Below, piece by piece: positions 1-7,376 of a stretch of DNA of 64,000 nt. The DNA comes from JAGXKT01 sp964531695 (lineage in GTDB: Bacteria > Planctomycetota > Phycisphaerae > SM23-33). Below the pieces are notes generated by a model. It had not been told where the DNA came from. It ran no database searches and saw only the letters and a program-made list of their open reading frames with translations. The stretch is taken from assembly GCA_964531695.1 (NCBI GenBank), contig CAZHEH010000016.1, positions 1 to 64,000 of the forward strand, given 5' to 3'. Numbering within the stretch: the first letter of the stretch is position 1; every line of letters starts with the position of its first letter. A program made the position numbers and the translations under genes.

Positions 1-700
1 CGGCAATGTCCACGCGAACCGTCTCACCGGCCGGGGTCTGGTAGTCCCACGTGCCAGGCGTTCCCCAGTTAGCGAACACCAGCACGCCGACCATGACGAA
101 GAAGAACACCGCGTTCTTCCACAGCGGCCGGGAGACCTCCGGCTCGGGCATTCCGATCTGGCCGTTGGCTTTCTCCATCTCTTCCTTGCGATAGATGAAG
201 TGCATGATCAGGCCGATGACCACGCTGAAGCCGATCGCGCCGACGGCCCGGGCGATGCCGAGTTCAAACCCCAGGATGCGGGCGGTGAGGATGATCGCCA
301 GCACGTTGATGGCCGGGCCGGAGTAGAGGAACGCCGTTGCCGGCCCGAGCCCCGCGCCCATCCGCCAGATGCCGGCGAACAGGGGCAGTACCGTGCAGGA
401 GCAGACCGCCAGGATCGACCCCGACACGCTGGCCACGCCATAGGCGAGCACCTTGTTGGCCTTGGCCCCGAGGTACTTCATCACGGAGGCCTGGCTGATG
501 AAGACGCCGATGGCCCCGGCGATGAAGAACGCCGGCACCAGGCACAGCAGCACGTGCTCCCGCGCGTACCACTTGGCCAGACGGAACGCCTCCATGATGC
601 CCCCGCTGAAGCGCTCCCAGCCGACCGGCAGCCAGAAGAACAGCAGGAACACCCCGGCGATCGCCAGCAGCTTCTTCCACTCGATTCTCCAGTCCGCCAT
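1..700 (-). CDS. ArsP-type membrane permease (COG0701), 3' end cut by window edge
   Basis: Integral membrane permease of the DUF318/COG0701 family, whose members export organoarsenicals or other metal(loid)s across the inner membrane. The open frame runs from the ATG at 700 to the window edge without a stop, so about 233 residues are visible and the C-terminus is missing. It has a hydrophobic N-terminal segment, several membrane spans, and the family Cys-Ser-Cys-Thr motif at residues 100-103 (AVCSCTVLPLF), the likely metalloid contact. A purine-rich site, GGAAGGCGGAAGC, precedes the ATG. It lies 64 bp downstream of an ArsR gene on the same strand, so a metal-controlled operon is likely. The true substrate cannot be read from the sequence. 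Confidence 0.85.
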   Translation of the reverse strand, partial: MADWRIEWKKLLAIAGVFLLFFWLPVGWERFSGGIMEAFRLAKWYAREHVLLCLVPAFFIAGAIGVFISQASVMKYLGAKANKVLAYGVASVSGSILAVCSCTVLPLFAGIWRMGAGLGPATAFLYSGPAINVLAIILTARILGFELGIARAVGAIGFSVVIGLIMHFIYRKEEMEKANGQIGMPEPEVSRPLWKNAVFFFVMVGVLVFANWGTPGTWDYQTPAGETVRVDIA

Positions 701-764
701 GCTTCCGCCTTCCGCCTATGAGTCCGTTACCAAACACTCACGTAATGGCCACAGAAAATGGCAT

Positions 765-1094
765 CTAGCCGAGGCTCCCGAGAATCTCGCTGGTTTCCTT
801 TGCCCGTTCCTTGAGAACGCCGGTGACGCAATTGGTGATGTTCAGGATGCAAGGGGTCCGCAGGGAATACATCATCTTCAGACCGTCCTTGCGATGACCC
901 ACCAGGCCGGCGTTCAGCATCACGGCCAGATGCCGGGACACGTTGGAGCGGTTGGCCCCCACGTGCTCGGCGATGTCGCAGACGCACTGCTCGCCATCCT
1001 TCAGGTAGTCCAGAATGGCCAAGCGAATCTCGTGCCCGGCGGCCGCAATCACCTGCGCCATCAGCTTGTACATCCTCTTCTGTCCGGCATCCAT
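765..1094 (-). CDS. ArsR/SmtB-family metalloregulator
   Basis: Winged-helix repressor of 109 residues that should dissociate from DNA on binding metal or metalloid. The helix-turn-helix lies around residues 40-62 (SNVSRHLAVMLNAGLVG). Cys37-Val-Cys39 sits at the start of the recognition region as in ArsR-type sites, and two more cysteines (Cys82 and Cys89) near the C-terminus could complete a thiolate site. I chose the ATG at 1094 because AGGAGAGG lies just upstream and because the longer reading frame would run through the operator palindrome at 1118-1133. It is first in an operon with the ArsP-like permease. The ligand is not certain: arsenite and antimonite are likely, but other thiophilic metals are possible. 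Confidence 0.88.
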   Translation of the reverse strand: MDAGQKRMYKLMAQVIAAAGHEIRLAILDYLKDGEQCVCDIAEHVGANRSNVSRHLAVMLNAGLVGHRKDGLKMMYSLRTPCILNITNCVTGVLKERAKETSEILGSLG

Positions 1095-1117
1095 CAATGC
1101 CTCTCCTGGTTGAGTGC

Positions 1118-1133
1118 GTGACTGTACGATCAC
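1118..1133. promoter_or_regulatory. Candidate ArsR operator
   Basis: GTGACTGTACGATCAC reads GTGA-NN-GTAC-NN-TCAC, an almost perfect 16-bp dyad. It begins 24 bp upstream of the arsR start codon, where a repressor would block transcription. The symmetry is seen directly; binding by the adjacent regulator is inferred. Confidence 0.55.
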
Positions 1134-1678
1134 AGACTATCAATTAAAGCGCGCCGACACAAGGCCTTTTCGGGTTTTTTCGGGTCCAGTAGCAATGTCC
1201 GGACGGTTTGATCGGCCGGTCATCGAATAGGCGGCCCACGATCTCCGGATCGTGCGCGGCTTTCCGGCGATCTTCGGAGCTTGGCGCCTCATAGACGCTT
1301 ACGTCGTATCGCCATGTCCCGCAGACGCTTATGAATTGACCATGAACGCCCCAGGGATTCCGCTCGAAGCCGAATCTGCCACAATTCACCAGAGTCGAGG
1401 GCACCGAGCGCGCTACTTCGCCTCAGGATCACCCGGCCGCATTCGTCGTCAGGAGATCCTCAACGGGCATGCCTTGCCCACATGCTTGCTTTTCGTGGTG
1501 GCGCCGGCCCATGTGGACCGTGAATGTCCCAGGGCTGCGGCAAGTGGGCAGGGCTCCAGCCCGGAGGCCACGGCAGCCCTTGCTGGAGCGGATGGTTTTT
1601 CTTCTCGTGTTCCGGGCCGCCGGATCGGGTACAATGCCTTGCGAAGTTGGCGGGGGGAGTGTACTTACTCCATATAAG
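1134..1678. other. Intergenic stretch with one doubtful minus-strand ORF
   Basis: About 545 bp between arsR and the radical SAM gene. A minus-strand frame at 1144-1404 (86 codons) has passable codon use but no family I recognise and no clear ribosome site, so it is not called. A TACAAT at 1630-1635 sits 44 bp before the radical SAM start and could be its -10 box, but no good -35 is visible. Confidence 0.3.
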
Positions 1679-3295
1679 ATGCCAGCAAATATGCCCGAAT
1701 CGGAATACGTGCGCAACGGTAAGGGTCGCCGCCGGCTGAGGATGGTCTGCCCGGCGTACCCCGCATTCAACATCTACTCCCGCCCGGCGCGTGTGATGAC
1801 CGCATTGGGCCCGGTCTGCGTGGCTACGGCCGTCAATGACGTCGCCGGCTGGGACGCCGAGATCATCGACGAGAACAACTACCGCCAAGGTCCGACCGAC
1901 GGGGCGGGCTTCTGCGACCACGCGGCGCTGCAACGGGCCCGGCCAGCGGACGTGGTGGGGCTGTACGGCGGGCTTACCAGCACGATTCCGCGTCTGCTGG
2001 AGGTGGCGCAGCGGTACAAGGCGTTGGGCGCGCGCGTCGTTGCGGGCGGCCAGCACTTCGTGGCCGACAACGTCGCCGACGCGCTGCGTAACGGCGTCGA
2101 CGTGGTCGTCCTCGGGGAGGGGGAGCAGACCATCCGCGAGCTGCTGGCGTGCTTCGAGCGCGGCGCCGACCTGTCAGAGGTCCGCGGCATCGCGTATCTG
2201 GACGGCGACAAGGTCGCCTTCACGCCGGCCCGTGAGCCGATTACGGATTTTGACGCGTTCCCGATGCCGGATTTCTCCCTGTTACGGTATGCGCGGATGA
2301 AGTACTACCCCGTCTCCGGCACGCGCGGGTGCGGGATGAATTGCGAGTTCTGTTCGGTCAAAGGGCGGCCGCGTTTCGCCTCGGCCGAGCGGATGATGGA
2401 GCAGTTCGCGTCCGTGTATGAGAAATGGGGCGGGCAGATCTTTTTCGTCGTCGACGATCTGTTCGGCCAGAACCGCGCCGAGACGCTCGAGCTCTGCCGC
2501 ATGTTGCGGGATTACCAGCGCCGGGTCGGCGTGCGGTTCAGCATCACGGTGCAGATCCGCCTGGACAAGGCCCGCGACGCGGAGCTACTGGCGGCCATGC
2601 GGGGCGCCGGCATCAATGTGCTCGCCATCGGGTTCGAGTCGCCCGTCGACGCCGAGCTGGAGGCGATGAGCAAGAACCTCAAATCCGACGAGATGCTCGG
2701 CCTGGTAAATCTCTATCACGAGGCGGGCTTCCGCATCCACGGGATGTTCATCTTCGGATACCCCTCGCGAAGCGCCGAGCCGCCGGCGGTCACCGCGGCC
2801 GAACGCGTGCGAAGCTATCGCCGGTTCATCGCAAAGGCGAAGCTGGCCACGGTGCAGGTACTGCTCCCGATTCCGCTGCCGGGCACGGAATTGACCGCAC
2901 GGCTGAAGGCGGTCAACCGCATTCTGCCGACCGATTGCGTTGGTCTGGAGTACTACGACGGGAACTTCCCCGTGATCCAGCCGGACGCGCCTCTGACGTG
3001 CGAGGACATGCAGGTCTCCGCACACCGGATCATGAGCTATCTCTATCGTCCGCGCGCGCTGTTCCACGTGGGGCTGAACATCCTGGCCTTTCCGACGTTG
3101 CTGTTTCAGTTGCATCGCCTGCACGCGGGCTGGGGCGCGTGGTACCGCCGGTGGCTGGCGACGCTGTACCGCGCCGGCGGCTGGCTGCTGATGCGCCAGT
3201 GGGCGGCCGCCTTCCGCAGGGACGGCTTCGCCGAGCGGCTCGCCTCCGCGAAGTGGGCGATGGGAATCACGCGGTCGGAGACTGATTCCGCCTGA
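1679..3295 (+). CDS. B12-binding domain radical SAM protein
   Basis: Radical S-adenosylmethionine enzyme of the COG1032 type, 538 residues. Residues about 22-170 form a cobalamin-binding-like Rossmann domain (LYGGLTSTIPRLLEVAQRY and VVLGEGEQTIRELL). The radical SAM domain follows, with the [4Fe-4S] ligands Cys218, Cys222 and Cys225 in CGMNCEFC. The last 100 residues are rich in Trp, Arg and hydrophobics and may lie on the membrane. The frame is open further upstream to 1469, but the ATG at 1679 is the first one close to the conserved start of the domain. A second ATG at 1691 is possible. Family members perform methylations, ring contractions and lipid modifications, so the substrate cannot be assigned. 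It stands alone as a transcription unit. Confidence 0.85.
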   Translation: MPANMPESEYVRNGKGRRRLRMVCPAYPAFNIYSRPARVMTALGPVCVATAVNDVAGWDAEIIDENNYRQGPTDGAGFCDHAALQRARPADVVGLYGGLTSTIPRLLEVAQRYKALGARVVAGGQHFVADNVADALRNGVDVVVLGEGEQTIRELLACFERGADLSEVRGIAYLDGDKVAFTPAREPITDFDAFPMPDFSLLRYARMKYYPVSGTRGCGMNCEFCSVKGRPRFASAERMMEQFASVYEKWGGQIFFVVDDLFGQNRAETLELCRMLRDYQRRVGVRFSITVQIRLDKARDAELLAAMRGAGINVLAIGFESPVDAELEAMSKNLKSDEMLGLVNLYHEAGFRIHGMFIFGYPSRSAEPPAVTAAERVRSYRRFIAKAKLATVQVLLPIPLPGTELTARLKAVNRILPTDCVGLEYYDGNFPVIQPDAPLTCEDMQVSAHRIMSYLYRPRALFHVGLNILAFPTLLFQLHRLHAGWGAWYRRWLATLYRAGGWLLMRQWAAAFRRDGFAERLASAKWAMGITRSETDSA

Positions 3296-3851
3296 GGGGC
3301 CGGGGATCGTCCCGCAGCCAGGCCGACCAGAAGCCCGACCGCGCGGGCATCGACGGTCAGTGGTGCCGCCAGCGGCGCGCCACACGCGCAACGGAGATTG
3401 TTCCACGTAGAACATCGCTTGCGCACACGTTTGTGCGCACAATCGCGTTCCCCCATAGCGAAGATCCGTATGGACCTTCGATACAAACACCCCGCCGACA
3501 TCCACCGTCGCTCGGAGACCCTCGCGCGATCGTCGCCCGGCCGCACGCGTTCGCGGGCCGAGCGGCCCGACGAGCCGTTCCGGAAATCTTCACATTCCTG
3601 GTGCCTGCGCAAGGCGTTGCATTGACTGGTCTTGCGGCGGACCCATGGGGCACTCGCCCCATCTGCTATCGGACAGCGCCTTGCAGCCGCCGTTCAAATG
3701 GGGCAGTATACCTAGCATGGCCGGGGGCCGCCGGCCGACGGCTCTCGCCCATCCGTAGAATCGTTATTCAGAGCATGGCGCCCGGTGTACGCGCCCAGGC
3801 GAGCCCTGTTGCTCAAGTCGCTGTTTTACATCATGTTACGGAGGAGCCGCG
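3296..3851. other. Long non-coding gap with clustered palindromes
   Basis: No convincing gene in about 550 bp on either strand. The middle (3399-3480) holds three dyads, listed separately. A further hairpin at 3645-3662 has ATGGGGC/GCCCCAT arms around ACTC, with no T-tract. The last bases before 3852 contain GGAGGAG, the ribosome site of the next gene. Confidence 0.5.
3399..3480. repeat. Three adjacent palindromes, the first parS-like
   Basis: 3399-3414 is TGTTCCACGTAGAACA, 15 of 16 positions matching a perfect dyad of the ParB-site type (TGTTCCACGTGGAACA). 3420-3439 is an 8-bp perfect hairpin, TGCGCACA/TGTGCGCA, with a CGTT loop. 3459-3480 is a 22-bp imperfect dyad with arms CGAAG..TCC and GGA..CTTCG. 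The symmetry is directly visible; function is inferred. Confidence 0.5.
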
Positions 3852-4118
3852 ATGACAATGCCCCGTGCCCTTCTTGTCGAATGCGATGGGGAGACCATCG
3901 ATCAGGTCGAGGATGTGCTGGACTCCATCTCGCATTGCTGCGTCACGGCCCGGACGCTGAGCCGGGCTCGCAAGTACCTGGATACCGACAGCTACGACTA
4001 CGTGTTGCTGGGGATATCCGTGCCGGCCAGGTCCACGCGGGGGCCACGGCGTGTACACAACGCCGAGAACTTCCTGGAGGAGCTGCACGCGCGCTGCAAC
4101 GGCCGCACGCCCCCGTGA
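3852..4118 (+). CDS. Pseudo-receiver domain, N-terminal part of a split regulator
   Basis: 88 codons starting at the ATG after GGAGGAG. It reads like the first two-thirds of a response-regulator receiver domain: ALLVECDGETID for the first strand and acidic pocket, then DSYDYVLLGISVP for the third strand. The usual phospho-accepting Asp is Gly (LLG in place of LLD), so phosphorylation is unlikely. The frame stops at TGA 4116-4118 just after a run of five C (4110-4114). The rest of the receiver fold, beginning PVIVLTN, continues in the -1 frame. One missing C would rejoin the halves. The next frame begins with GTG at 4115, overlapping this stop as GTGA, so coupled translation of two parts is another possibility. 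I read it as a frameshifted single gene. Confidence 0.6.
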   Translation: MTMPRALLVECDGETIDQVEDVLDSISHCCVTARTLSRARKYLDTDSYDYVLLGISVPARSTRGPRRVHNAENFLEELHARCNGRTPP

Positions 4119-4642
4119 TCGTCCTGACGAACCTCCAGGGCGGCGACGTACGCGAGACGGCCGAGTATATGCGGGCGTGGGTGCGGCTTGCCGAGAACGG
4201 CGCCGCCGATCTCGTTGAGAGTCCCACGGTCAACTCGGGCAAGCCACTGGACCGTGTGATCAAGAAGGTCATACGCGACAAGCGGGCCTCGAGGCCGGCG
4301 CCGAAGCGTCCGCCCGCGCCACCGGACGAAGCGGGCGACGAGGGCGAGGACGATGCCCGGGACCTCGCGGCCGACCGAGACGAAGGAGCAGGCGAGAACG
4401 AGAACGGCCGTATCGCCCTGACGGAGGGCCAGCGCGACGTGCTCCAGGCCATGGCCGAGAAGCCGAACACGGTGATGCACCAGGCCGATCTCGCGGCCGC
4501 GGCCGGGTACAGCCGGAGCGCCGTCTGGCGTCACATCCGCAAGCTGGAGCGGCACGGCCTGGTGGCCCGCCACGGCGACAACGCACGCGGCGTCGTCCTC
4601 ACGGCCGAGGGCGAGGAACTCGCCAAGGCCGAAGCGATGTGA
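4115..4642 (+). CDS. Receiver remainder plus MarR-like winged-helix domain
   Basis: Continues the split regulator. Residues 1-50 complete a receiver-like fold (VIVLTNLQGGDVRETAEYM, then ADLVESP where a YLxKP element would be). About 55 residues of charged linker follow, rich in Arg, Pro, Asp and Glu. A winged helix-turn-helix of the MarR/HTH_24 type closes the protein (DLAAAAGYSRSAVWRHIRKL, HGLVARHGDNARGVVLT). It probably binds DNA, with the receiver-like part as sensor or dimeriser. The GTG at 4115 overlaps the upstream stop by four bases; ATG 4169 is another possible start. Whether the protein is made as one chain depends on the C-run at 4110-4114. Target genes are unknown. Confidence 0.6.
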   Translation: MIVLTNLQGGDVRETAEYMRAWVRLAENGAADLVESPTVNSGKPLDRVIKKVIRDKRASRPAPKRPPAPPDEAGDEGEDDARDLAADRDEGAGENENGRIALTEGQRDVLQAMAEKPNTVMHQADLAAAAGYSRSAVWRHIRKLERHGLVARHGDNARGVVLTAEGEELAKAEAM

Positions 4643-5061
4643 GGCGAGCAATGCGGTGGCCGGCTGCGTCTCCTTGTCAGAGTCTCCCCGCCCATCCCGG
4701 GCCGCTGAGAGTCCCGTCCCGTGCGGGTCGAGTTCTGAGGAGCAAGCCAGGCGCATTCGGCCGGGCAAGTAATTCTCAGGGGTGAGCAGTTTGCGTGCCA
4801 GGGCGGCGATATGTGACCGGAAGTGGCGGATTTTCAGGCGAGTAGTCTACTCGCTTTGGGGCGAAATCGACGGCAAATCGTGGAATTGCTTGCAATCTCG
4901 GCCGGCAGGAAGTACCGTATATGTAAAGGGTTACGGCGACGGCAAAGGCGTCGATTCTTTTTTGTAAAGCTGAGGTTGTCGGTTCGAATCCGACCGCTGG
5001 CTGTGCAGATAAGCCATTCCCTCGGCGGCATCACAGACCGGGCCCCTCCGACCGGCGGTGC
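4643..5061. other. Gap holding a partial tRNA
   Basis: About 420 bp without a convincing gene. The first 300 bp show nothing I recognise. The end contains the 3' half of a tRNA-Thr gene (4961-5002). No 5' tRNA half pairing with it (expected acceptor GCCAGCG) is present upstream, which argues against an intron-split gene. Confidence 0.45.
4961..5002 (+). pseudogene. 3' half of a tRNA-Thr (TGT) gene, possible attachment-site remnant
   Basis: Read with tRNA numbering, an anticodon loop TTTGTAA (TGT at 4963-4965) is followed by the 3' anticodon strand AGCTG, a five-base variable loop, a perfect T-arm (GTCGG-TTCGAAT-CCGAC, 4978-4994), the acceptor 3' strand CGCTGGC (4995-5001) and discriminator T. 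The 5' anticodon strand, D-arm and 5' acceptor strand are missing; TTCTT precedes the loop where CAGCT is needed. A 40-45 bp tRNA 3' end with no 5' end is what a tRNA-targeting integrase leaves at one side of an integrated element. No integrase is recognisable in the window. Confidence 0.6.
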
Positions 5062-5730
5062 TCACACGTTCGACCTGCCGTCGATCAGTGCCCGGACCCC
5101 CTCAACGGTCAACTCGCGCAGGGAGTCGACGATCCGGTCGGCCTGCTTGGCCAGTTCCTCGCGCTCGGCCGTGCCGGTGACCGCCACGGCGGCCATGCCC
5201 GCCCGGTGGGCCGCCTCCAGTCCATGCACCGCGTCCTCCAGCACCACGCAGCGCTCGGGCGCGACGCCGAGCTTGTCGGCCGCCTTGAGGAAGACCTCCG
5301 GATGCGGCTTGCCGTGCGTCACGTCCGAGCCGGTCACGCGGGCGGCGACGCACTCGGAACTCGGCAGTTCCTCCAGCACGGCCGCAACGTTTTCCGGCGG
5401 GCCTGACGAGCCAACCGCAATGCGGAAGCCGGCCCCGGCCAGCGCCGCGATCAACTCGTGCGCCCCTTCCATCTCCGGGAACTCGGCATGGATGATCTCG
5501 CGGTAGGCCGCCTCCTTTTCGTCGTCGAAGGCGGCGACCTCTTCGTCGGGCACGTCCGGCCAGAGGTGGCGGATGATCTCCCGGCTGGTCATGCCGAAGG
5601 TCGCGGCGAACTGCTCCTCGGTCATGTCACGGCCGCGGCAGCGGGCGGCCTGCTGCCAGGATTGCAGGTGCGGACGGTAGCTGTCGACCAGCACGCCGTC
5701 CATGTCGAAGATGGCTGCGTATTCACTCAC
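5062..5730 (-). CDS. HAD-superfamily hydrolase, beta-phosphoglucomutase-like
   Basis: Cytosolic phosphatase or phosphomutase of 222 residues, HAD subfamily IA. Motif I, FDMDGVLVDS, supplies the nucleophile Asp9 and acid/base Asp11. Motif II is VGSSG, the motif III Lys is in THGKPHPEVF, and motif IV is VLEDAVHGLEAA. The small alpha-helical cap between motif I and II is the size found in phosphoglycolate phosphatases and beta-phosphoglucomutases. The start ATG at 5730 puts motif I at the expected place. It is transcribed divergently from the Gfo/Idh/MocA gene. Substrate is open: a sugar phosphate or phosphoglycolate is most likely. Confidence 0.88.
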   Translation of the reverse strand: MSEYAAIFDMDGVLVDSYRPHLQSWQQAARCRGRDMTEEQFAATFGMTSREIIRHLWPDVPDEEVAAFDDEKEAAYREIIHAEFPEMEGAHELIAALAGAGFRIAVGSSGPPENVAAVLEELPSSECVAARVTGSDVTHGKPHPEVFLKAADKLGVAPERCVVLEDAVHGLEAAHRAGMAAVAVTGTAEREELAKQADRIVDSLRELTVEGVRALIDGRSNV

Positions 5731-5824
5731 TGGGCGCCCTCGCGTTGGGGGTCAGGTCCGGTCCGCGAACGGTGCGTTGCGGGGAAGCGGGCACGATACG
5801 CCCGGCCGCGGCGAGCGCCAAGGG

Positions 5825-5852
5825 TTTACAACCCGGTCATTCCGGCTATGCT
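5825..5852 (+). promoter_or_regulatory. Sigma70-type promoter for the oxidoreductase gene
   Basis: TTTACA (5825-5830) and TATGCT (5847-5852) with a 16-bp spacer, about 40 bp before the ATG at 5893. Five and four consensus matches respectively. Confidence 0.5.
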
Positions 5853-5892
5853 GGCGGAATCCCGCCTCACGCGAGACATTGGAGACACAGCG

Positions 5893-7194
5893 ATGGCAAA
5901 GACGAGATACGCCCACGTCGGCACGGGCATGCGAAGCAACATGTACCGCGACGCGATGTCAGGCAACCACAAGCACCACGCCGAGCTGGTGGCGATCTGC
6001 GACATCAACACGGCACGCTTGGAGCTGTACAACAAGCATCTGGCCGAGGCCGGAATGCCGACCGTGCCGGCCTATGCGCCGGAGCAGTTCGAGCAGATGG
6101 TCGCGGAGACGCGCCCGGACCGGGTCATCGTCACATCCGGGCCGGACGCGACGCACTCGGAGTACATCTGCCGCGCGATGGAGCTGGGCTGCGACGTGGT
6201 AACGGAGAAGCCGATGACCGTCGACGCGGCCAGTTGTCGGCGGATCCTGGAGACCCGCGCTCGAACCGGGCGGGAGGTCCAGGTGTGCTTCAACTACCGC
6301 TATTCCCCGCCGCGAAGTCAGGTCAAGGAGATGATCCTCGACGATGCCGTCGGCGACATCCTCAGCGTCGAGTTCACCTGGCCGCTGGACACCCGACACG
6401 GCGCCGACTACTTCCGCCGCTGGCACCGCAAGCGGGCGAACTCGGGCTCGCTGCTGGTGCACAAGGCGACCCATCACTTCGACCTGGTCAACTGGTGGCT
6501 GGACGACCTCCCGGAAGAGGTATTCTGCCACGGCTCGCTGAAGTACTACACGCCCGCCACGGCCGAGCGCATGGGCTTGAGCGACCACGCGGAGCGTTGC
6601 AGGGATTGCCCCGTCAAGGACCGTTGCCGGTTCTCAATGGACCTGGCCGACAATGAATGGCTCAAGAAGATGTACCTGGACCCGGAACGGCACGACGGCT
6701 ACTACCGCGACAAGTGCGTGTTCTCGGAGGAAATCGACATCTGGGACACGATGTCCGTCACGGTGCGGTACCGGCGAGGGGCGCTGCTGACGTATCAGCT
6801 CCACGCCTACAGCCCGTGGGAGGGCTATCAGATCGCCTTCAACGGCACGAAGGGCCGACTGGAACACCGCGCGTGCGAGAACACCTATATCAGCGGCGAC
6901 GGCACGATCCCGGGCGAGTTGGAGAGGCACAACGTCTCCATCACCTACGCGCCCGAGTTCGCCAAGCCCCGAAGCATCGAGCCGCGCACCGGCGCCGGCG
7001 GGCACGGCGGCGGCGACCCGCCCCTGCAAGCCGACATCTTCGACCCCGACGTACCCACCGACCGCCTGCGCCGCAAGGCCTACCACACGGACGGGGCCTA
7101 CTCGATTCTCGTCGGCGTGGCGGCCTACACGAGCATCGACACCGGCCGGCCGGTCAAGATCGCCGACCTGATCGGCGACGCGCCGGTGGAGTGA
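5893..7194 (+). CDS. Gfo/Idh/MocA-family NAD(P)-dependent oxidoreductase
   Basis: Sugar or cyclitol dehydrogenase-like enzyme, 433 residues. The Rossmann N-terminus begins almost at once with HVGTGMRS in place of GxGxxG, and the conserved TEKPMTVD follows in the cofactor/substrate region. The C-terminal domain has NYRYSPPRSQVKEM and a Lys-His region (HKATHHFDLVNWW). A cysteine cluster, Cys236-x2-Cys239-x5-Cys245 (CRDCPVKDRC), is unusual for the family and could bind zinc. The start at 5893 follows GGAGACA and a -10 box at 5847. The frame is open much further upstream, but that part has no similarity to the domain. Planctomycetes carry many such paralogs; the substrate is unknown. Confidence 0.88.
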   Translation: MAKTRYAHVGTGMRSNMYRDAMSGNHKHHAELVAICDINTARLELYNKHLAEAGMPTVPAYAPEQFEQMVAETRPDRVIVTSGPDATHSEYICRAMELGCDVVTEKPMTVDAASCRRILETRARTGREVQVCFNYRYSPPRSQVKEMILDDAVGDILSVEFTWPLDTRHGADYFRRWHRKRANSGSLLVHKATHHFDLVNWWLDDLPEEVFCHGSLKYYTPATAERMGLSDHAERCRDCPVKDRCRFSMDLADNEWLKKMYLDPERHDGYYRDKCVFSEEIDIWDTMSVTVRYRRGALLTYQLHAYSPWEGYQIAFNGTKGRLEHRACENTYISGDGTIPGELERHNVSITYAPEFAKPRSIEPRTGAGGHGGGDPPLQADIFDPDVPTDRLRRKAYHTDGAYSILVGVAAYTSIDTGRPVKIADLIGDAPVE

Positions 7195-7218
7195 AGGCAG
7201 AGGGCAAGCTGCGATTCA

Positions 7219-7265
7219 GGCACGGCCGAGACGGCCGTGGGACTCATGGCCAAGATGGCCGTGCC
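7219..7265. repeat. REP-like nested palindrome
   Basis: CACGGCC (7221-7227) pairs with GGCCGTG (7233-7239) around GAGAC. GGCACGGCC at 7219 can also pair with GGCCGTGCC at 7257-7265, enclosing a second ATGGCCAAGATGGCC dyad. The two folds exclude each other. It lies between the oxidoreductase stop and the pheT promoter and could end the upstream transcript. Confidence 0.5.
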
Positions 7266-7305
7266 ACAATACGGACACACAGCACCGCGGCGCGGCGCGT
7301 TTGGT

Positions 7306-7333
7306 TTGATACTTTCGCCGCTCTCAATACGAT
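7306..7333 (+). promoter_or_regulatory. Sigma70-type promoter for pheT
   Basis: TTGATA (7306-7311), 16-bp spacer, TACGAT (7328-7333). The in-frame ATG at 7332 falls inside the -10 box, which supports initiation at 7377 instead. Confidence 0.5.
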
Positions 7334-7376
7334 GGCGAATCCGCGTATCGCGCGGGACGCAGAGGACCGATCCGGG

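Noticed and set aside
1144..1404. Minus-strand ORF of 86 codons upstream of arsR
   Set aside because: No recognisable family, no clear ribosome site; codon use is passable but not enough to call a gene.
4643..5002. A complete tRNA with a group I intron
   Set aside because: No 5' tRNA half (acceptor GCCAGCG, D-arm) was found upstream, so only a 3' half is reported.
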